Below are positions 1-12,453 of a DNA stretch of 64,000 nt, piece by piece. The stretch covers positions 14,792,152-14,856,151 of the forward strand of contig OW387150.1 in assembly GCA_936440205.1 (NCBI GenBank), read 5' to 3'. Source of the stretch: Lepidonotus clava. Lineage: Eukaryota > Annelida > Polychaeta > Phyllodocida > Polynoidae. The first letter of the stretch is position 1. Each line of letters begins with the position of its first letter. The translations under genes and the position numbers were made by a program. The notes beneath the pieces are model-generated. The model saw only the letters and a list, made by a program, of their open reading frames with translations, made no database searches and had not been told where the DNA came from.

Positions 1-167
1 CTCCTTCTCTGATCCTACGTGATCATTTCTATGGGCGTTGATATGAATAAAACCAGTGGGATGTGACCAAAGGTTAGTCATTATACTTTTTTACGTCTTT
101 TGCAGAGCATCAGTACTAGGTGCAATGATCTTTAATTGACTCAGGGCAAACCCAAAATTGATTATAA

Positions 168-330
168 CAGTGCAGCGGTGGTGTAAAATAAGAAATAACA
201 GATCCCCGAGTGCCCATTCTCCCTGATCTAAGTTCTCTGCCACGTCTGAGGCTTACAGACCTAGGAGTCAATAAACTAACAATGCCATGTTTGTCTCGCC
301 ATGCCCGCCTACCCTAACCGACCAGCTGCC
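168..330 (+). repeat. SINE-like repeat copy 1
   Basis: The segment GAGTGCCCATTCTCCCTGAT and the following CTAAGTTCTCTGCC closely match 18113-18147, and a tRNA box-A-like GTGCAGCGGTGGT lies just before. Family assignment as a tRNA-derived SINE is inference from the A-box-like head and the second copy. Confidence 0.35.
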
Positions 331-589
331 GTGGAGGACGTTTTTCCCGCCCCCAGAGCCTCTCTAGGTATCTGGGATTAGGTTGCCATGTCTCCAGGGG
401 CTCTCCATGGTAACACCTGGAGGACAGTCACGTGTCAGTGAGCACGTACTGCTCTGGGTTCTCTGATGTGGAGACATAAGAGTGTTTCATCACCCATAGT
501 AGAATGTGCATGGATTCTGAGTTTCAGCAATCACAATTTGTACTTAGTTTCAGAAATAACACTTTGTTCTGAGTTTTAGCCATTACACT

Positions 590-735
590 GTGTACATAAT
601 TGACCATCAGGGTAGGGAAAGAGTGTTATATTTGACACTCTAATAAGATATATATAAAACTTTGTACAGAATTGACCGTCAAGATTTGAGATAAAGAGTT
701 ATGTTTGACACTCTAGTAAGAGCTATAGATACATC
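590..735. repeat. Tandem duplication, about 71-bp unit
   Basis: Two adjacent imperfect copies, each starting TGTACA.AATTGACC and ending near TTTGACACTCTA.TAAGA. No coding frame. Confidence 0.6.
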
Positions 736-872
736 TCCTAGATTCTGAATTTGTGTACAAACAACTGACTGATAATGATCTGAGATTTGAGTGTCAGAAA
801 TCCATTAATTCTTGAACGATCAAAACGTACCTGTTGGATCTTTTTTTCCAGATTTCAAAAGACCAATATTAA

Positions 873-1220
873 CCCTTTCAAGACGCCACACATTTTTTAA
901 ATAGTACATATATGACACCAAATAACTGATGGAATATGCCCAAAAGACACCACTGATCCCATATTTTTTTTAATTAGACCAATAAGAAGCCAAAACATGT
1001 ATATGAATAATTATTTTCTAAATTGCAATTGTTAGATAGATTATAATATGGTCTGTTTCAGTCTTTTTAAATAGAAAAAACAGTTTTTGATATATATTAA
1101 GCAATAAATTGACAATTCTGACATATTTGCTATGTATCTCTCAGGCATCACCAGGCCTAGACGCCTGATACAGGAGGCTAGGCCTGGTGATGCCCGAGGG
1201 ATACTGGCATCCTTAAAGGG
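873..1220. mobile_element. piggyBac-type MITE with TTAA target sites
   Basis: Terminal inverted repeats begin CCCTTTCAAGACGCCA (873) and end TGGCATCCTTAAAGGG (1220), flanked by TTAA at 869-872 and 1221-1224. TTAA duplication is the signature of piggyBac transposition. The element is 348 bases and has no coding capacity. Its interior carries a long perfect hairpin (1138-1200). Confidence 0.7.
1138..1203. repeat. Long hairpin inside the piggyBac-type MITE
   Basis: The arm GGCATCACCAGGCCTAG at about 1144-1160 is matched perfectly by CTAGGCCTGGTGATGCC at about 1178-1194, and pairing extends outward by several bases (CTC/GAG) with one mismatch. Such subterminal hairpins are known in some piggyBac MITEs. 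Confidence 0.8.
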
Positions 1221-2685
1221 TTAAACAATTGAATTATTTATTTTCTCAGTATTTCCATTGACTAAAGCTGCCCGAAGTAACACGGTGTTAACGTTTTCCA
1301 ACCTTAGAAAAATCATCCATCTGTGGAAACATCCTGTTTTTCGTTATTATTAGACACATTTTAATAAACGACCAACAATTTGGCGACAATTAACCCTCTT
1401 CACAGTATTTTCCAGGAAAGGTGCGGATAGACCTGCCGGCCTTGACATGACTAACTATAATTATTTAAGAAGGGATTAAAAATGTTAACATACATTTCAA
1501 GTATAATTATTAGTATATTAAGTATTAATGTAATTAAAATAATTGGACTGTGAAAGAGAGTCAAAAAAAATTATGATACAGATAGCTCATAGCCTTAAAT
1601 TAATGCTGAAGGTACTTAGTGACCTTCCAGGTTGTTTCCCACTTAAATCCTACCTATGCTCTGGTCTATTTCTAAACAGGTATTCCTTTTTTAATTAGCT
1701 TAATTGAGTATAGGTAAAGAAAAATTTAATGATGTTAATAACCAGTGCGCAGTTTCTTGGCCTCATAACCTAATACTATTTGAAATAGTTGCTAACAGGA
1801 CTATAGATACCAAGAATTATTTTCAAAATTAAGCCATATCGAACTGATTGTAAACTAATACTGTTTATCGTTTTGTCTATCCTTAAGATACTGATGTTTA
1901 CCAATTTTTGATTAATTTTTTGGTTTTGATAGAAAAAAATGCAATAACTAAGTTGAAAATATGCCAAGCAATATTGACCATAATTATTACTAGTTCGCAC
2001 GTGGTTGCTGGTTTGTGTGTACTAAACACATGTACCAAAAACACGTGATGTATGTTGCAAAATGGAAAAATCTCGATTCACTTGAGAGGATATGTGTCAA
2101 CCTATTTTATAATTGTTCATCAACCGGATCCGAAAAAGACCACGGATAGCATACATGTGACCCCCAGTACGGAATGGGGCATATACCCTTTTCAGACTAC
2201 CGCCGATGCTGCGTATCAAAATGCTTTGAAGCGCATCAGTTTATTTCCAGGTTTGTGTCTGAAAGAAACTGAATTCTACAATGCGCATCAACCTGCACAA
2301 TGTTGAGCTACGAATGCGTTATGTTAGGTTACAAGTGCGCCATGTTAGGCTACGAACACTGGTGACGGCTTGGTGGGAGCTACAATTATAGATGTAGTTC
2401 GCTTTGATTCGATTTCTATAGAGTGTTTACCTGTCTACAAGTGTTGTCTTTTTGTCAGAAATGTGCATTGCGATTAGGGGAAATGACATCTTGAAGTCCA
2501 ATTCTTTTTAACGGAGGTATTGGAGGCACAAGACTTCAAACAATCATATAGTTGGTTCTAATATTTTCGAAACCATATTTCCTTAGATATTCTAAAGGGT
2601 GAGCTATTACCTCTTGCGAAATCCTCTGAAAACTTTAATAATCTGTGACTTATACTTCACTGCGAGTTCTGGGGTCACACAGGCC

Positions 2686-2931
2686 TATATAATTTCACCA
2701 ACTAAAAATAGAAATTATGAAACATGACCTTTAACATTTTTCTCAAGAATTTGGACTATATATATAAATCGCAATTCATCATAGACCTGATGTCAAAGGT
2801 GCTAAAAGACGTGGGCCACTATATATAATTTCACCAACTAAAAATTTGTTTTTATGTAACCTGACCTTTAACATTTTTCTCAGGAACTGGGACAGTAAGT
2901 GCATTTGATCATAGACCTGATGTCAAGGAGT
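2686..2931. repeat. Tandem duplication, about 136-bp unit
   Basis: Two imperfect copies, 2686-2809 and 2821-2931, each running from TATAATTTCACCAACTAAAA through TGACCTTTAACATTTTTCTC to CATAGACCTGATGTCAA. No coding content. Confidence 0.7.
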
Positions 2932-3117
2932 GGGACACTGAAGCTAGAGAAAAAGGAGGAAAACGAAAGTAGAAAAGAGTGAACAGTCAAACTGCCAAGA
3001 TGTCAACGAAGCGTGTCCTTTGAAGTTGAAATTTTCACTCGGTGAACTCTTGGACTTACAACATATAAACTTCATGAAGGAAGTTGAGATAATATGTCGG
3101 TTATGAAATAACTTATA

Positions 3118-3501
3118 CCCCTTTCAGACTAGCCACGGGGAGCGCGGCGTAGGGTAGCAAAGCGAAGCGAACTGCTCCGACACGAAGCGCGTTGTAGAAT
3201 TCAGCCATTTCACACATCCACCTCCCCTTACATCATGACAGAAGGATAAGGATTCCTATAATAACATCATGGATTCCTATAGTAAGAATACGTTAGATTC
3301 CGTTTTGTATCTTTCACACAACCACTGAGAAGTGAACCGAAACGAAGCGTTTTCTGGAATACTTGTCCAGATGTGAATTTTAGAATACGGTTGTAATGCA
3401 CATTGATGTGCATTCTAGAATGCTATCCCTTACAGACAGGGCCCAGGAACCGAAGTGAAGTAATTTATTAAAGCGCATTCCCGTCGTTTGTCTGAAAGGG
3501 G
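3118..3501. mobile_element. MITE with CCCCTTTCAGAC inverted termini and TA target sites
   Basis: The ends are CCCCTTTCAGACTA (3118) and TTGTCTGAAAGGGG (3501), flanked on both sides by TA, consistent with a Tc1/mariner-like target duplication (a PIF-like TWA is the alternative). 384 bases, no transposase. A related but single left end, ACCCTTTTCAGACTACCG, is at about 2186. Confidence 0.6.
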
Positions 3502-4186
3502 TAACAGACAGTGTGTATCAACATAAAGAGAGGATCCATCAAGGCAAATAGAAATGAAATAACTTCACAGTAATGTCAGCAGAGAAAATGGGGTGAAACG
3601 TTTTAAACGTAGTTACTATTTGGTACTAGTAGGTGTATGAATAACTTAACCCTTTAGACCCCAATCCAGCCATAGCCACCCGAGGGTGTATTCACCAATC
3701 TGCCCATGGCCGCCTGGAAAAACGACCATTTTTCCTTAATTTTTCCATATTTTTTCAATGAGAATACTTTAATCAGTTTTCAACACACAAAAACAGCAAA
3801 AATAGCATTTTAAAGCTCATCTGATCGCCTATTCAATTCTTCAAACCCGGTGTTTATAATTCTTATTGCCACTGGTGTGTGAGTAATTGAAAGTCATCTA
3901 TTAAAGGGAATTTAAGGAGTTCCTGAGGGAATTCCACGGAAATCCTGAGGAAACACAGCGATGCATAGTTGCAAGTAATTGATATATATCTGCAGCCAAT
4001 AAAATCATGGCAAATGGATATGGCATTCAGCTGGAGACAACCAATACAGGTTTTAATTAGACTTCTAAATCAAGAATAAAATGACAGGGATTTCTTGATA
4101 CTGGATTTCTTATTTGAAGGTACAAAATAGAATGTAATGCATAATAAATGAACTGAGCCTAACTATCTCTATCTAAAATGGTCAGA

Positions 4187-4231
4187 AATATACTATTCAA
4201 CCAGCTAAAATATACTATTCAACCAGCTAAA
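4187..4231. repeat. Two-copy 22-bp tandem repeat
   Basis: ATATACTATTCAACCAGCTA repeated exactly at a 22-base period. Confidence 0.8.
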
Positions 4232-4798
4232 ATAGACACAGTAGTGTGTCACATTTTGCATAATGTAGCTTGCGTTATAATTCAATTTGGAGCTAATTCA
4301 TAATGTTAGATTATCTTTTATTTTACCCCCTGAGTTTGTTTCTCTACTGATGGCAACCTTCTCAGGAAAATCGAAAGTTAGCTGTGTTGAATAAGTACCT
4401 ATTTCGTTTATTTTAATAGAATTTTACTTCCTACAGCTAATTGAAGCTAAACATAAAAATTATTAATAATGAGTGATCTATTATACTTAATTAAGATGTA
4501 ATCTACTAATGAGACACACGTGACAGTAAATGGTAACGTCATATCATGTAATTATGTGTTTGCCAAGCTGCAGTAAGTGCAACATTCTCTCATCCGTAGC
4601 ATACTTAATTTCAGAAAGTCAGGGACCGCCTGATGCTTGTCCCATCATAAATCATTTTTTAGTTTATCTGTACACCTAGTATTGGATGACACCATGATGA
4701 TATGATGACCCTGGTAGTGTGAGTGTTCAGAGACCTGCATCTCTTGATCATGAGGTACAAGCTTTTAGGGATTGATTAATGATTGTCTTTATAGCATG

Positions 4799-7470
4799 AG
4801 TGATGAATTATAGTAATCAATTCAATGTCACGACATGAGTTCGTGCAATAATTATAAAGGTTAAAAGACAATTAATGTTCTCTGTTAAAGATATGAGTAA
4901 AGGTGTGTTTTGGGACACAATCACGAAGTACACAAGATCGTGTGGTACGAACTCGTACAGTACAAGTTGCACGAAAATGCATGCACGAGTTTATAAGTAC
5001 GGAATCTCAATCCATGAGGTATCATTGACCGTAAGTGACCTCAGTAAAGGGTCAAAGTGACCAAGTAATGTTATGTTACCAATCAGGAGCTAGGTTATGG
5101 CTATAAATAGAATGATTACATGAAAATAAATAGTCCCGTCTTGGTACTCACTGTGTTCACACCTCCTTTCTTCCTGGGAATGGACCACAAAAAGACTTAG
5201 AAGAGCATAACAGTTGAAGATATTGGTCCGGAAGCTAGAATTAGGCAAATTAGAAAAGGAGGACTTAGAAGAAATAAAGGGAGTGAAAGACGTAGGAACG
5301 GACTCGACCACCAAAATAGGGATGAATCGGTCTGATGTATGGGCTTGGGATATTAACGGGTACGACAACTAAATGACGCGACCTTGGCCTACACACTACC
5401 ACCTTTTCAATTTCTTGGGCTTGGTCCCCGTTGTGAGTACCGGACTGAAGATCTGAGACACCTGCTAGACGTGTCACACGAGATACCAGCCACGAGCTCG
5501 GCCGGAGCTGAGTCTCTGCTCACCTGAGGGTTCCAATAGCCCCCCTCATGAACTCCCTCTGACCATACCGCACCCCCCGCCAACAAACGTGCATGGGGCG
5601 CGTTTCCGAGACATTCACGACCACTCGCCTATAGGCTATCCCACCACGGGCTCCGACGAATGTTTGTGTAATTCTGTCCCGCTCGTGTATTGAAAGATCA
5701 TGCACGATTCGGACAAGTACCGTCGAGGAAACCACAAGTTTCCCCAGAGAACATCACACATGTTATATTTCTGTATAACTTGTTCTTTTACTGCTGATGA
5801 TTGTATATCTGTGATTATTTCAGTACTTATGAATTAACAAAGGTTCCCTTTTGGAACAAGTGTTTGTGATGCAGCACAAGGGTAAGGAATGTGGTGAGAT
5901 CACAGGTATTTTAGCACAAGAAAGATGGAACCAGAAGACGTGTCGTAAGGTGTCTCACCAATTATGCGACCTGTATTGACCAATCAGCACAAGTCTTGAG
6001 GGTATAAAAGTCTAAAGGCTACCAATTTTGCTGCCGATTTTTAAATTGGCAACGGGAATTGTGATGAATTTATAGGAATCAATTCAGGATTTTAGTATGA
6101 GCTCTTTAATACTGAATTATAAAGAATAATCCAAGAAGGCGTTGTTACGAGAAGTTAAGACAAAATAGAATGTTAACATAAAATGTGTAATTAAGAATTG
6201 TACATAAATACACTGTATGAAAACATGAATTATACAAAATTACACTGTCCGAATTGTACGAGAGTCATGAATGTCAAAATGTACGAAATCTGAAATGTAC
6301 ATAAAGTAAGTGACTGGAAGTGACCCTGGCAATTTTAAGCTCAAAGTGACCACATGACGTTGATTAGTCAACAAGAAACCAGTTGAGGCTATAATAAAGA
6401 GTGTTATCTCGTGAGAATAAACAGTTCCATCTTGGTACTCACTGTGTTCGCACCTCTTTTCTTCCTGGGAATGTACCACAAGAAGACTTAGAAGATTAGA
6501 GCGGCTAGAGGTAGAGGTCTGAGAAGCAAGATTATACCCAGATTAGCCATAAAGAGGGAAGCTGGACTTAGAAGGAATCGGGGCAGTAACATGGGAAGAA
6601 TGATCAAGCATATAAGAATGGAAACAAGCAGATCGAGGCTGCGTATTAGGGATAGGACCAGCATTAGAGTCAAGATCATGGGCGACTGCTCAGCATGCTA
6701 CTTCCCTTTTATTTTTGGCATCAACCACTTCTTGCATCCAGAACGGCTGGTCTCACGAGCCTGTTAGAAGCCCAACAACAACCCAGAACCCAGAAGCAAT
6801 CCAAGCAGTAATGTCAACCCTCACCGCCCTATCCCTTTAGGAAGGAAATCTCGTCAGCGTCCAAGCCTCATGAGCCTTATCCCAACCACCATCCACCCCT
6901 GGTGTGGGGTACATCTCTGAGAACCCTGCAACCAGTTGGTTGAGCCATCCCCTGCAGCCTCCCAGCGGACCCAAATGAGTGCTCATGCTACTTGTCCTGC
7001 CTGTGCACTTGAGATACTGAGCCTGACCGGGCTGAGATTAGTCGAGAATCCAAATACAAAAGGGGGAAATTGTGGAAAGAGCCATTCGCTCCTCCTGTTT
7101 CTTCCCCAGAACATCACAAAATGAATTTTCGTGCTTGGTTCCCACTGTTTCAACACAAACTTTCTTCTTGTGTCCTATTACTTAAGAGTCTAGGAATGAA
7201 GAATTATCTGATCACAAGCAACATGCCTATACAGTACAGAGGCCAATTCCTCTCTGCGATTGGACTTTAGACTAGAAGAATTACTATGACTATCTTAATG
7301 ATACGGCAGGAGTTTAGTATGAGCAGCAGGATGAGCATGGGGAACAAGACATCGGGTGCTAGTTCAACACTTTACCATCCTGATACTAATACCAAATAAT
7401 CAAATTTATATTTCCCCCACTAATCAGCTAATAAAGTCTTGTCCCAATAGGAGTCTGGCCTAGGACTTGC
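4799..7470. mobile_element. Probable remains of LTR retroelement(s), fossil
   Basis: Two diverged direct repeats (about 4799-5250 and 6060-6520) share a TATA-like/AATAAA-bearing region and a well-conserved block around TTGGTACTCACTGTGTTC. A purine tract near 7060 and a repeated CCCCAGA..ACATCACA at about 5738 and 7101 fit LTR-element debris. No recognisable gag or pol protein remains, so it is heavily decayed. The family is uncertain (Ty3/gypsy-like is a guess), and so is whether there is one element or two overlapping ones. Confidence 0.4.
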
Positions 7471-9734
7471 CCATCACCATCTCATTCTGCCGTGACTCTG
7501 CTCCTCCGTGCAGTACTTCACAGTTGACCCTCATGCACAAGGCATCATCTCGAGCACTATGATCCCCTTATCCTCATTCTTTGTGTGCTCTCCCACCCAG
7601 GCAATAGGACAAGGCAGCCCCATTAACAGATCTCCAAAACCACAATAATTTCAAGATCACCCACTTTTTATTCTACTCAGTTCTAATTGCACACATTTAA
7701 AACTATTACCAGTAAATTATCAAGCAAATACGGATCTCACATCTTGGAAAGGGTCCTCTTAAGTCGCTAAACTATACATATCATTTGCAACAAAAACATC
7801 ATTAAAAGAAATGTTTAAGAATAACATGGAATTTGTAAAAATGAAAATTGTTGTTGATGAGGCATAACTGGTTCCAGAGCCACGGTTACTGACATGTCAC
7901 CATATGATTTGTATTATCGTTGGAACCAATTGCTTACTGACTGCCGCTATGGAGACATTATCAATTTTAAATTAACGCTGATTATGTATAAAAGGAGATG
8001 ATTGGCAAACGTGTGTATTTCTTTTGTCTATGTCTATATTGTTAAAACAAACAGTTATTCTTTATTTAAACAGTTTTATTCTCCAAACGTTGCATCTCAA
8101 CAGAACGATCACACCTACATATACACACAAACACGTGGTTCCACGCGGAAGTATTGTAAGTTATGTAGTTTTCCCAATATGAATACAAGTATAGGTATAA
8201 CGGACAGACTCTAGGCGATGCAGGTAGCACAGTTGAACAGTCAGTTATAGCCAAATCTCTTTAACATTCCCACACAAACTAGACAGTATCTATATAGAGA
8301 GGGCCGCAAATGGATAATTGTTCATTTGATAGTAGATATCATGATTGATGTTTATACAAGAGTCTACCCACAAGGCAATATTGGAGATCTACAATCTAGA
8401 AGTATATCGACGAATTTGAAATATTTGAATTACTATTATAAACTGCGGAAATTGTATCCATGTACCACAATTAGACCCTGTCTTTTAAGGGGGTAAGGCT
8501 TTGATCAATGTTTAATTTTGTCAGGGCTTAGTAAAGTGTTAAACGGTTTGTATGCTTTATATCATTACAGGCATACTTTTCATGCACATCTATTTTAGGC
8601 ATCTAAGAGCATAACTTTCCAATAGCAACATTCTTTTTCTTACTATATAGACCTGATTAGCATACTTAACATAGCAAAAGTCAGACAACAATATGCACAC
8701 GATAATTAACTATTTGGCTTAAGTAGTAGATCTAGCAACCTACATAACTTTCTCACAGAAACATAAATCAAAATCATCAATTTACTAATGCATACAGTTA
8801 AATATTGCACATGCAAACGTAACTGGAAATATCACCTTAAAATATAACTATTTGCAGTTGTGCGCTATCATAATTGGATTCCCTGCGATCCTACAAACCT
8901 TGTGATTATCTAAGATAGTAGATGATCACAAAATGGCAATGCTTTAGCTGGATATAAAAATAGTTCTAAGAGTTTATCGTAACACAATATGCCCTATCAC
9001 TTTCAAGTACATGCAAACATTTATTCTATATACATTAAAATTGACTCTAGAAAGAGCATCAGTTAATGTTCATATTATTTGTGTACATGGAGTTTCATTG
9101 CAGTTATGTATGGCACGAGAGTATGGAAACAGTATTGCAGTTTTCATTGCACATGGAACTAAGATTCTGACAAAAATGTGATTCCTTTGTCTGGCAGGTT
9201 TGCCATAGACAACTTGATTAGGACTTCGTTGCAGATATATACAATGATTATATATGTACATACTTACATATACAACTATGATTATTCTGATTACATTCCT
9301 CACGCAAAATGTATTGAAGTAATGAAAGGTTGCAGTTTATGTTGAAAACATTAGCATGAGTCATCAGTACCTCTTATACTTGTTAAGAGGAATCTACTAT
9401 TCTAGTATTCGAAAAGAATGAGAATGAATGTGTATCGCTCGTGTTCTATCAGATTCTCTATGCATGCATTTTATAAAGGAGCTGGCTAACAAATATATTT
9501 GATGTCCACCGCTATCTACCAGATATATATGAAATTGAAAGGTGCTCTCTGCCATATATTTACGGATAACTGATTCACACTTGTTTGAATCCGGAATACA
9601 GGAATCCTTACAAACTCATTATATAGTGCCAAATAAGTGAATCCTTTTCTCTAATTAATCCAATGTAGTGGACCTATTCTTGTTGATCTTCTAGGTTTCT
9701 ATGGATATTGAGGAGTGTTAAGAGTAAAGAATAT
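7471..9734. other. Gene-free AT-rich stretch
   Basis: I see no supported gene, exon pair or clear transposon terminus. Open frames here are short, lack recognisable motifs and fit chance. Confidence 0.5.
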
Positions 9735-10152
9735 TACTACCATTGTTGGGAGTAGAGGCCACCATTTTAATTATAGTAAAAGGAGAATAGTCCAACATTA
9801 CCTTCAGTGGTAAGGGAATAAATAATCCACATCCAGCACCAGTCATAAGAGGTGAAATATACTAATTCCTATCAGTGCTAAGAGTAGAGCCAGATACAAC
9901 CTTTCAGTTATAAGCTTTAGGGAAGAGTCCATTAATACCTACCAGTGCTAAGAGTGTAGCCCAATACAACATATCAGTTGTAGATATAGAGTCCACTGCT
10001 ACGTGCCAGTGCTAAGGGTAGAGTCCAAGTCTACCCATAAGTGCTAAAAGTAGAATCCACCTATACTTCTCAGTGCTAAGGCTAGAGTACACTTTACATA
10101 TCAATGCTAAAGACAGAGTCCGCAACAACCTATCAGTGCTAAGGGGAGTCTA
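9735..10152. repeat. Degenerate minisatellite, about 40-60-bp unit
   Basis: Eight or so copies of a motif like CAGTGCTAAGAGTAGAGTCC separated by TAC-rich linkers. Units are well diverged from one another. No coding content. Confidence 0.7.
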
Positions 10153-10830
10153 CTGCTCATATGAGTTTGTCGGGTAGCGTTTACTCTTGATATTTAGCAA
10201 CCAAGGATCAATACTGAGACACTGTTTAACATTAAAGGAATATGTGAGTGCAAAGAAATTTTCGTTGGCGGAGTTGTGCAGTGTTTCACCGGTTGTCGAA
10301 AGACCTTGAATTCTTTTGACATATTAGTTTTCAGAAATATTGATAGTTAGGAGAAACACCTAAAGTATTACAAAGGACGATATTCATCCTTGCATCTAAA
10401 AGATGCAATAACCCTGGAAACACCATTGATTCATTTATCCTGTACAGGAAGAATGAAGGTAATATACAATTCACCATACTTGCTAGACCAAATGGAAAGA
10501 TAAAACATTGCCAACTGATACAAAAAGCATTAAATTTGTATACTAGTTTCTTGTAAGTCAAGTGAGGCATCAAGTATGATGATAATACACCCAACAATGA
10601 CAAGTAATAGGTAAACGTTTGTGCAGTGCAAGATGACTTAAATGGCGAAATAGTGTTATTAATTGTTTCATGTATGTACTTGCAAGATGTCTTTTGTCAA
10701 GTATTATACTTCCTGTATTCTTTAAAAACCTTAAGATGAAATCGAAGCATGTTGTGTCTGTTACATTTTGTTTGTGATTTGAAATGTTGGAAGAGTATCA
10801 CTGTTTATATATGTTTGTTTCCATAATTGC

Positions 10831-12000
10831 TTTATTATTTCTAAAATGTTTTGAGATGTATCTCTATAACCTACTAAAGTTTGGTCAGAAATATTAATGT
10901 CGTTTAATTTCATCCCGTTTGGGTCTACAAAAGAGTCTTATATTTGTGTGCAGGTTGCTGAAATTCAGGGAAGACTGCATCTAGGACAATTGCCTGATAG
11001 TATCAAATGAACTTTCAAAGTGAAGCTGTAAACATGGATACTAGAACAGACTTATCTTTTTTTACTTGACCTTTGGTCCATTAGCATAGCTAAACAATCA
11101 AAGAAGAGCAACATGTGGTCGCCAAATTAAGCACCCTAAATAGACCTAAGTTTTCTTGAATATCTTGTCCCTGCAAGAGATATGAAGAACAATCTTACAA
11201 TTCATGTATAAATGAACATTGCCGAATCGTAAGAAAACATAGCAGTAGGGGACTTCATTGTTAAGCGTGATTACTGGTTATTGCGTCTAACGTCTTTCCT
11301 CATTTCGCCCAATAGATATATAATTATGTAGTTGGTCATATTCAATTTCTTTCACCAATATTTGGGCGCATATAGGTAAGTATTAGTCGTAATATCTAAG
11401 GTACTTATATCTGCATGCCTCCTTGGAACACGTTATACAAGGGAGATTCGTAAAATAACAGTATATCACGTTACGGAGAACATACCCTGGTTCTAAAAAG
11501 GAGTCTACAGAGACTCCTTGGTCCTACACAGGGATATTCTTCCAGGTGTCCACCACAACACATACAAGCAAACCTGCATGGGTGTATAGAAAAGTGAGAT
11601 AACCTAGGACATTTACATCTTACTACTTCTCCCTTATTTGTCCATTTAGTTTTACTTCTTGGATTTATCGAGTCGTCTATCACAAATGTCGTTCACCAGG
11701 CGAAGCAAGGTGAATGGAAAGTAGAACCGTCCAGCGTTGGGTTATCAAGTAGAACCGTCCTGCTCTGGATGGTTGGCTGAAAACATGGCGGCTGTGACGT
11801 CAGAGGGATGTCACTTACAAGCGTCAGTAGTAGCCAGTAGTCGTCGAACATGACGTCATCAAAGAGTCATTGACGTCACTGCTTTCACCGGACTCTGACG
11901 TCATCAGGCAGCCAGTGACGTCACACTTGCTCTAATGTCCACCGTCGCGCATGGCTGCGCATGGGCGGTGGCCGCGCGCGTCCTCTATCTCACATGGAGG
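10831..12000 (-). other. DUOXA: Probable DUOXA 3' UTR with candidate poly(A) signals
   Basis: Below the stop codon, the first clear signals on the minus strand are ATTAAA at 10908-10903 and AATAAA at 10836-10831, which would give a 3' UTR of about 1.1-1.2 kb. No protein-coding frame is supported here. The proximal part (11790-11925) holds five TGACGTCA palindromes, listed separately. The true 3' end is unproven. Confidence 0.35.
11794..11923. promoter_or_regulatory. Cluster of five TGACGTCA (CRE/ATF) palindromes
   Basis: Perfect TGACGTCA octamers occur at 11794-11801, 11851-11858, 11871-11878, 11896-11903 and 11916-11923, with start-to-start gaps of 57, 20, 25 and 20 bases. This octamer is the consensus site for CREB/ATF bZIP factors. 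The cluster sits 80-200 bases below the DUOXA stop codon, in the presumed 3' UTR. The same octamer also occurs at 34105-34112 (first exon) and 25373-25380 (intron 3). Confidence 0.6.
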
Positions 12001-12453
12001 TCACAACGCTGTCGCCTTTTCATGGCTCAACGTCGTAGCCGCCGCGTCGTCGGCCGCCTGCTGCGCTTCCGTCGACGACAACTGCGACGACATTTCCAAC
12101 GCGACCGACGACGTCGACGCCTCCTCATCGACCGCAGCTATCGACGCTAAGGACGCCGTCGACGACGACGGCGTCATAGACCCTACTTCCGGTATGGGAT
12201 GCGGATCCATCTTGGGAAACGGAACCGGAACTGGTTTGCCGTTGATGAGGACGGTTGGCTCGGCGTCGGGACCGGAAGAGGAACCGATGGAGATGGTCGA
12301 CACTCGGCGGTTGTACCGAGGGGAACGCCCGTACGCCTCGGCGTCGGCCGAGTCCTTACTGCGCATGCGCAGGTTGGAGTCGTCGATGAAGGCCTTGTTG
12401 ACGTAGGCGGGAGGATTGTCGTCAGCGAACCGCGTCATCCGGCGGGAACCCAT
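12001..12453 (-). CDS. DUOXA: DUOXA exon 10 (150-residue C-terminal tail, stop)
   Basis: Phase-0 exon after a polypyrimidine tract ending AATAAAG. It opens MGSRRMTRFADDNPPAYVNK, contains a basic and Ser-rich segment (YNRRVSTISIGSSSG), a Pro-rich segment (KPVPVPFPKMDPHPIPE), then a long low-complexity Ser/Ala/Asp/Glu region ending HEKATAL. No membrane segment is present, so it should be cytosolic. Codons are strongly GC/CpG biased (many TCG and ACG) compared with the surrounding DNA. The assignment as the last exon rests on phase agreement and lack of any competing use of the frame; I do not recognise a known domain in it. Confidence 0.8.
   Translation of the reverse strand: MGSRRMTRFADDNPPAYVNKAFIDDSNLRMRSKDSADAEAYGRSPRYNRRVSTISIGSSSGPDAEPTVLINGKPVPVPFPKMDPHPIPEVGSMTPSSSTASLASIAAVDEEASTSSVALEMSSQLSSTEAQQAADDAAATTLSHEKATAL

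Noticed and set aside
168-330. A true tRNA gene at the A-box-like heads (also about 17215 and 18085)
   Set aside because: No complete cloverleaf or proper B box; fits a SINE head better.
3652-3720. Second piggyBac-type element starting TTAACCCTTTAGAC
   Set aside because: Only one terminus found; no matching right end with TTAA could be located.
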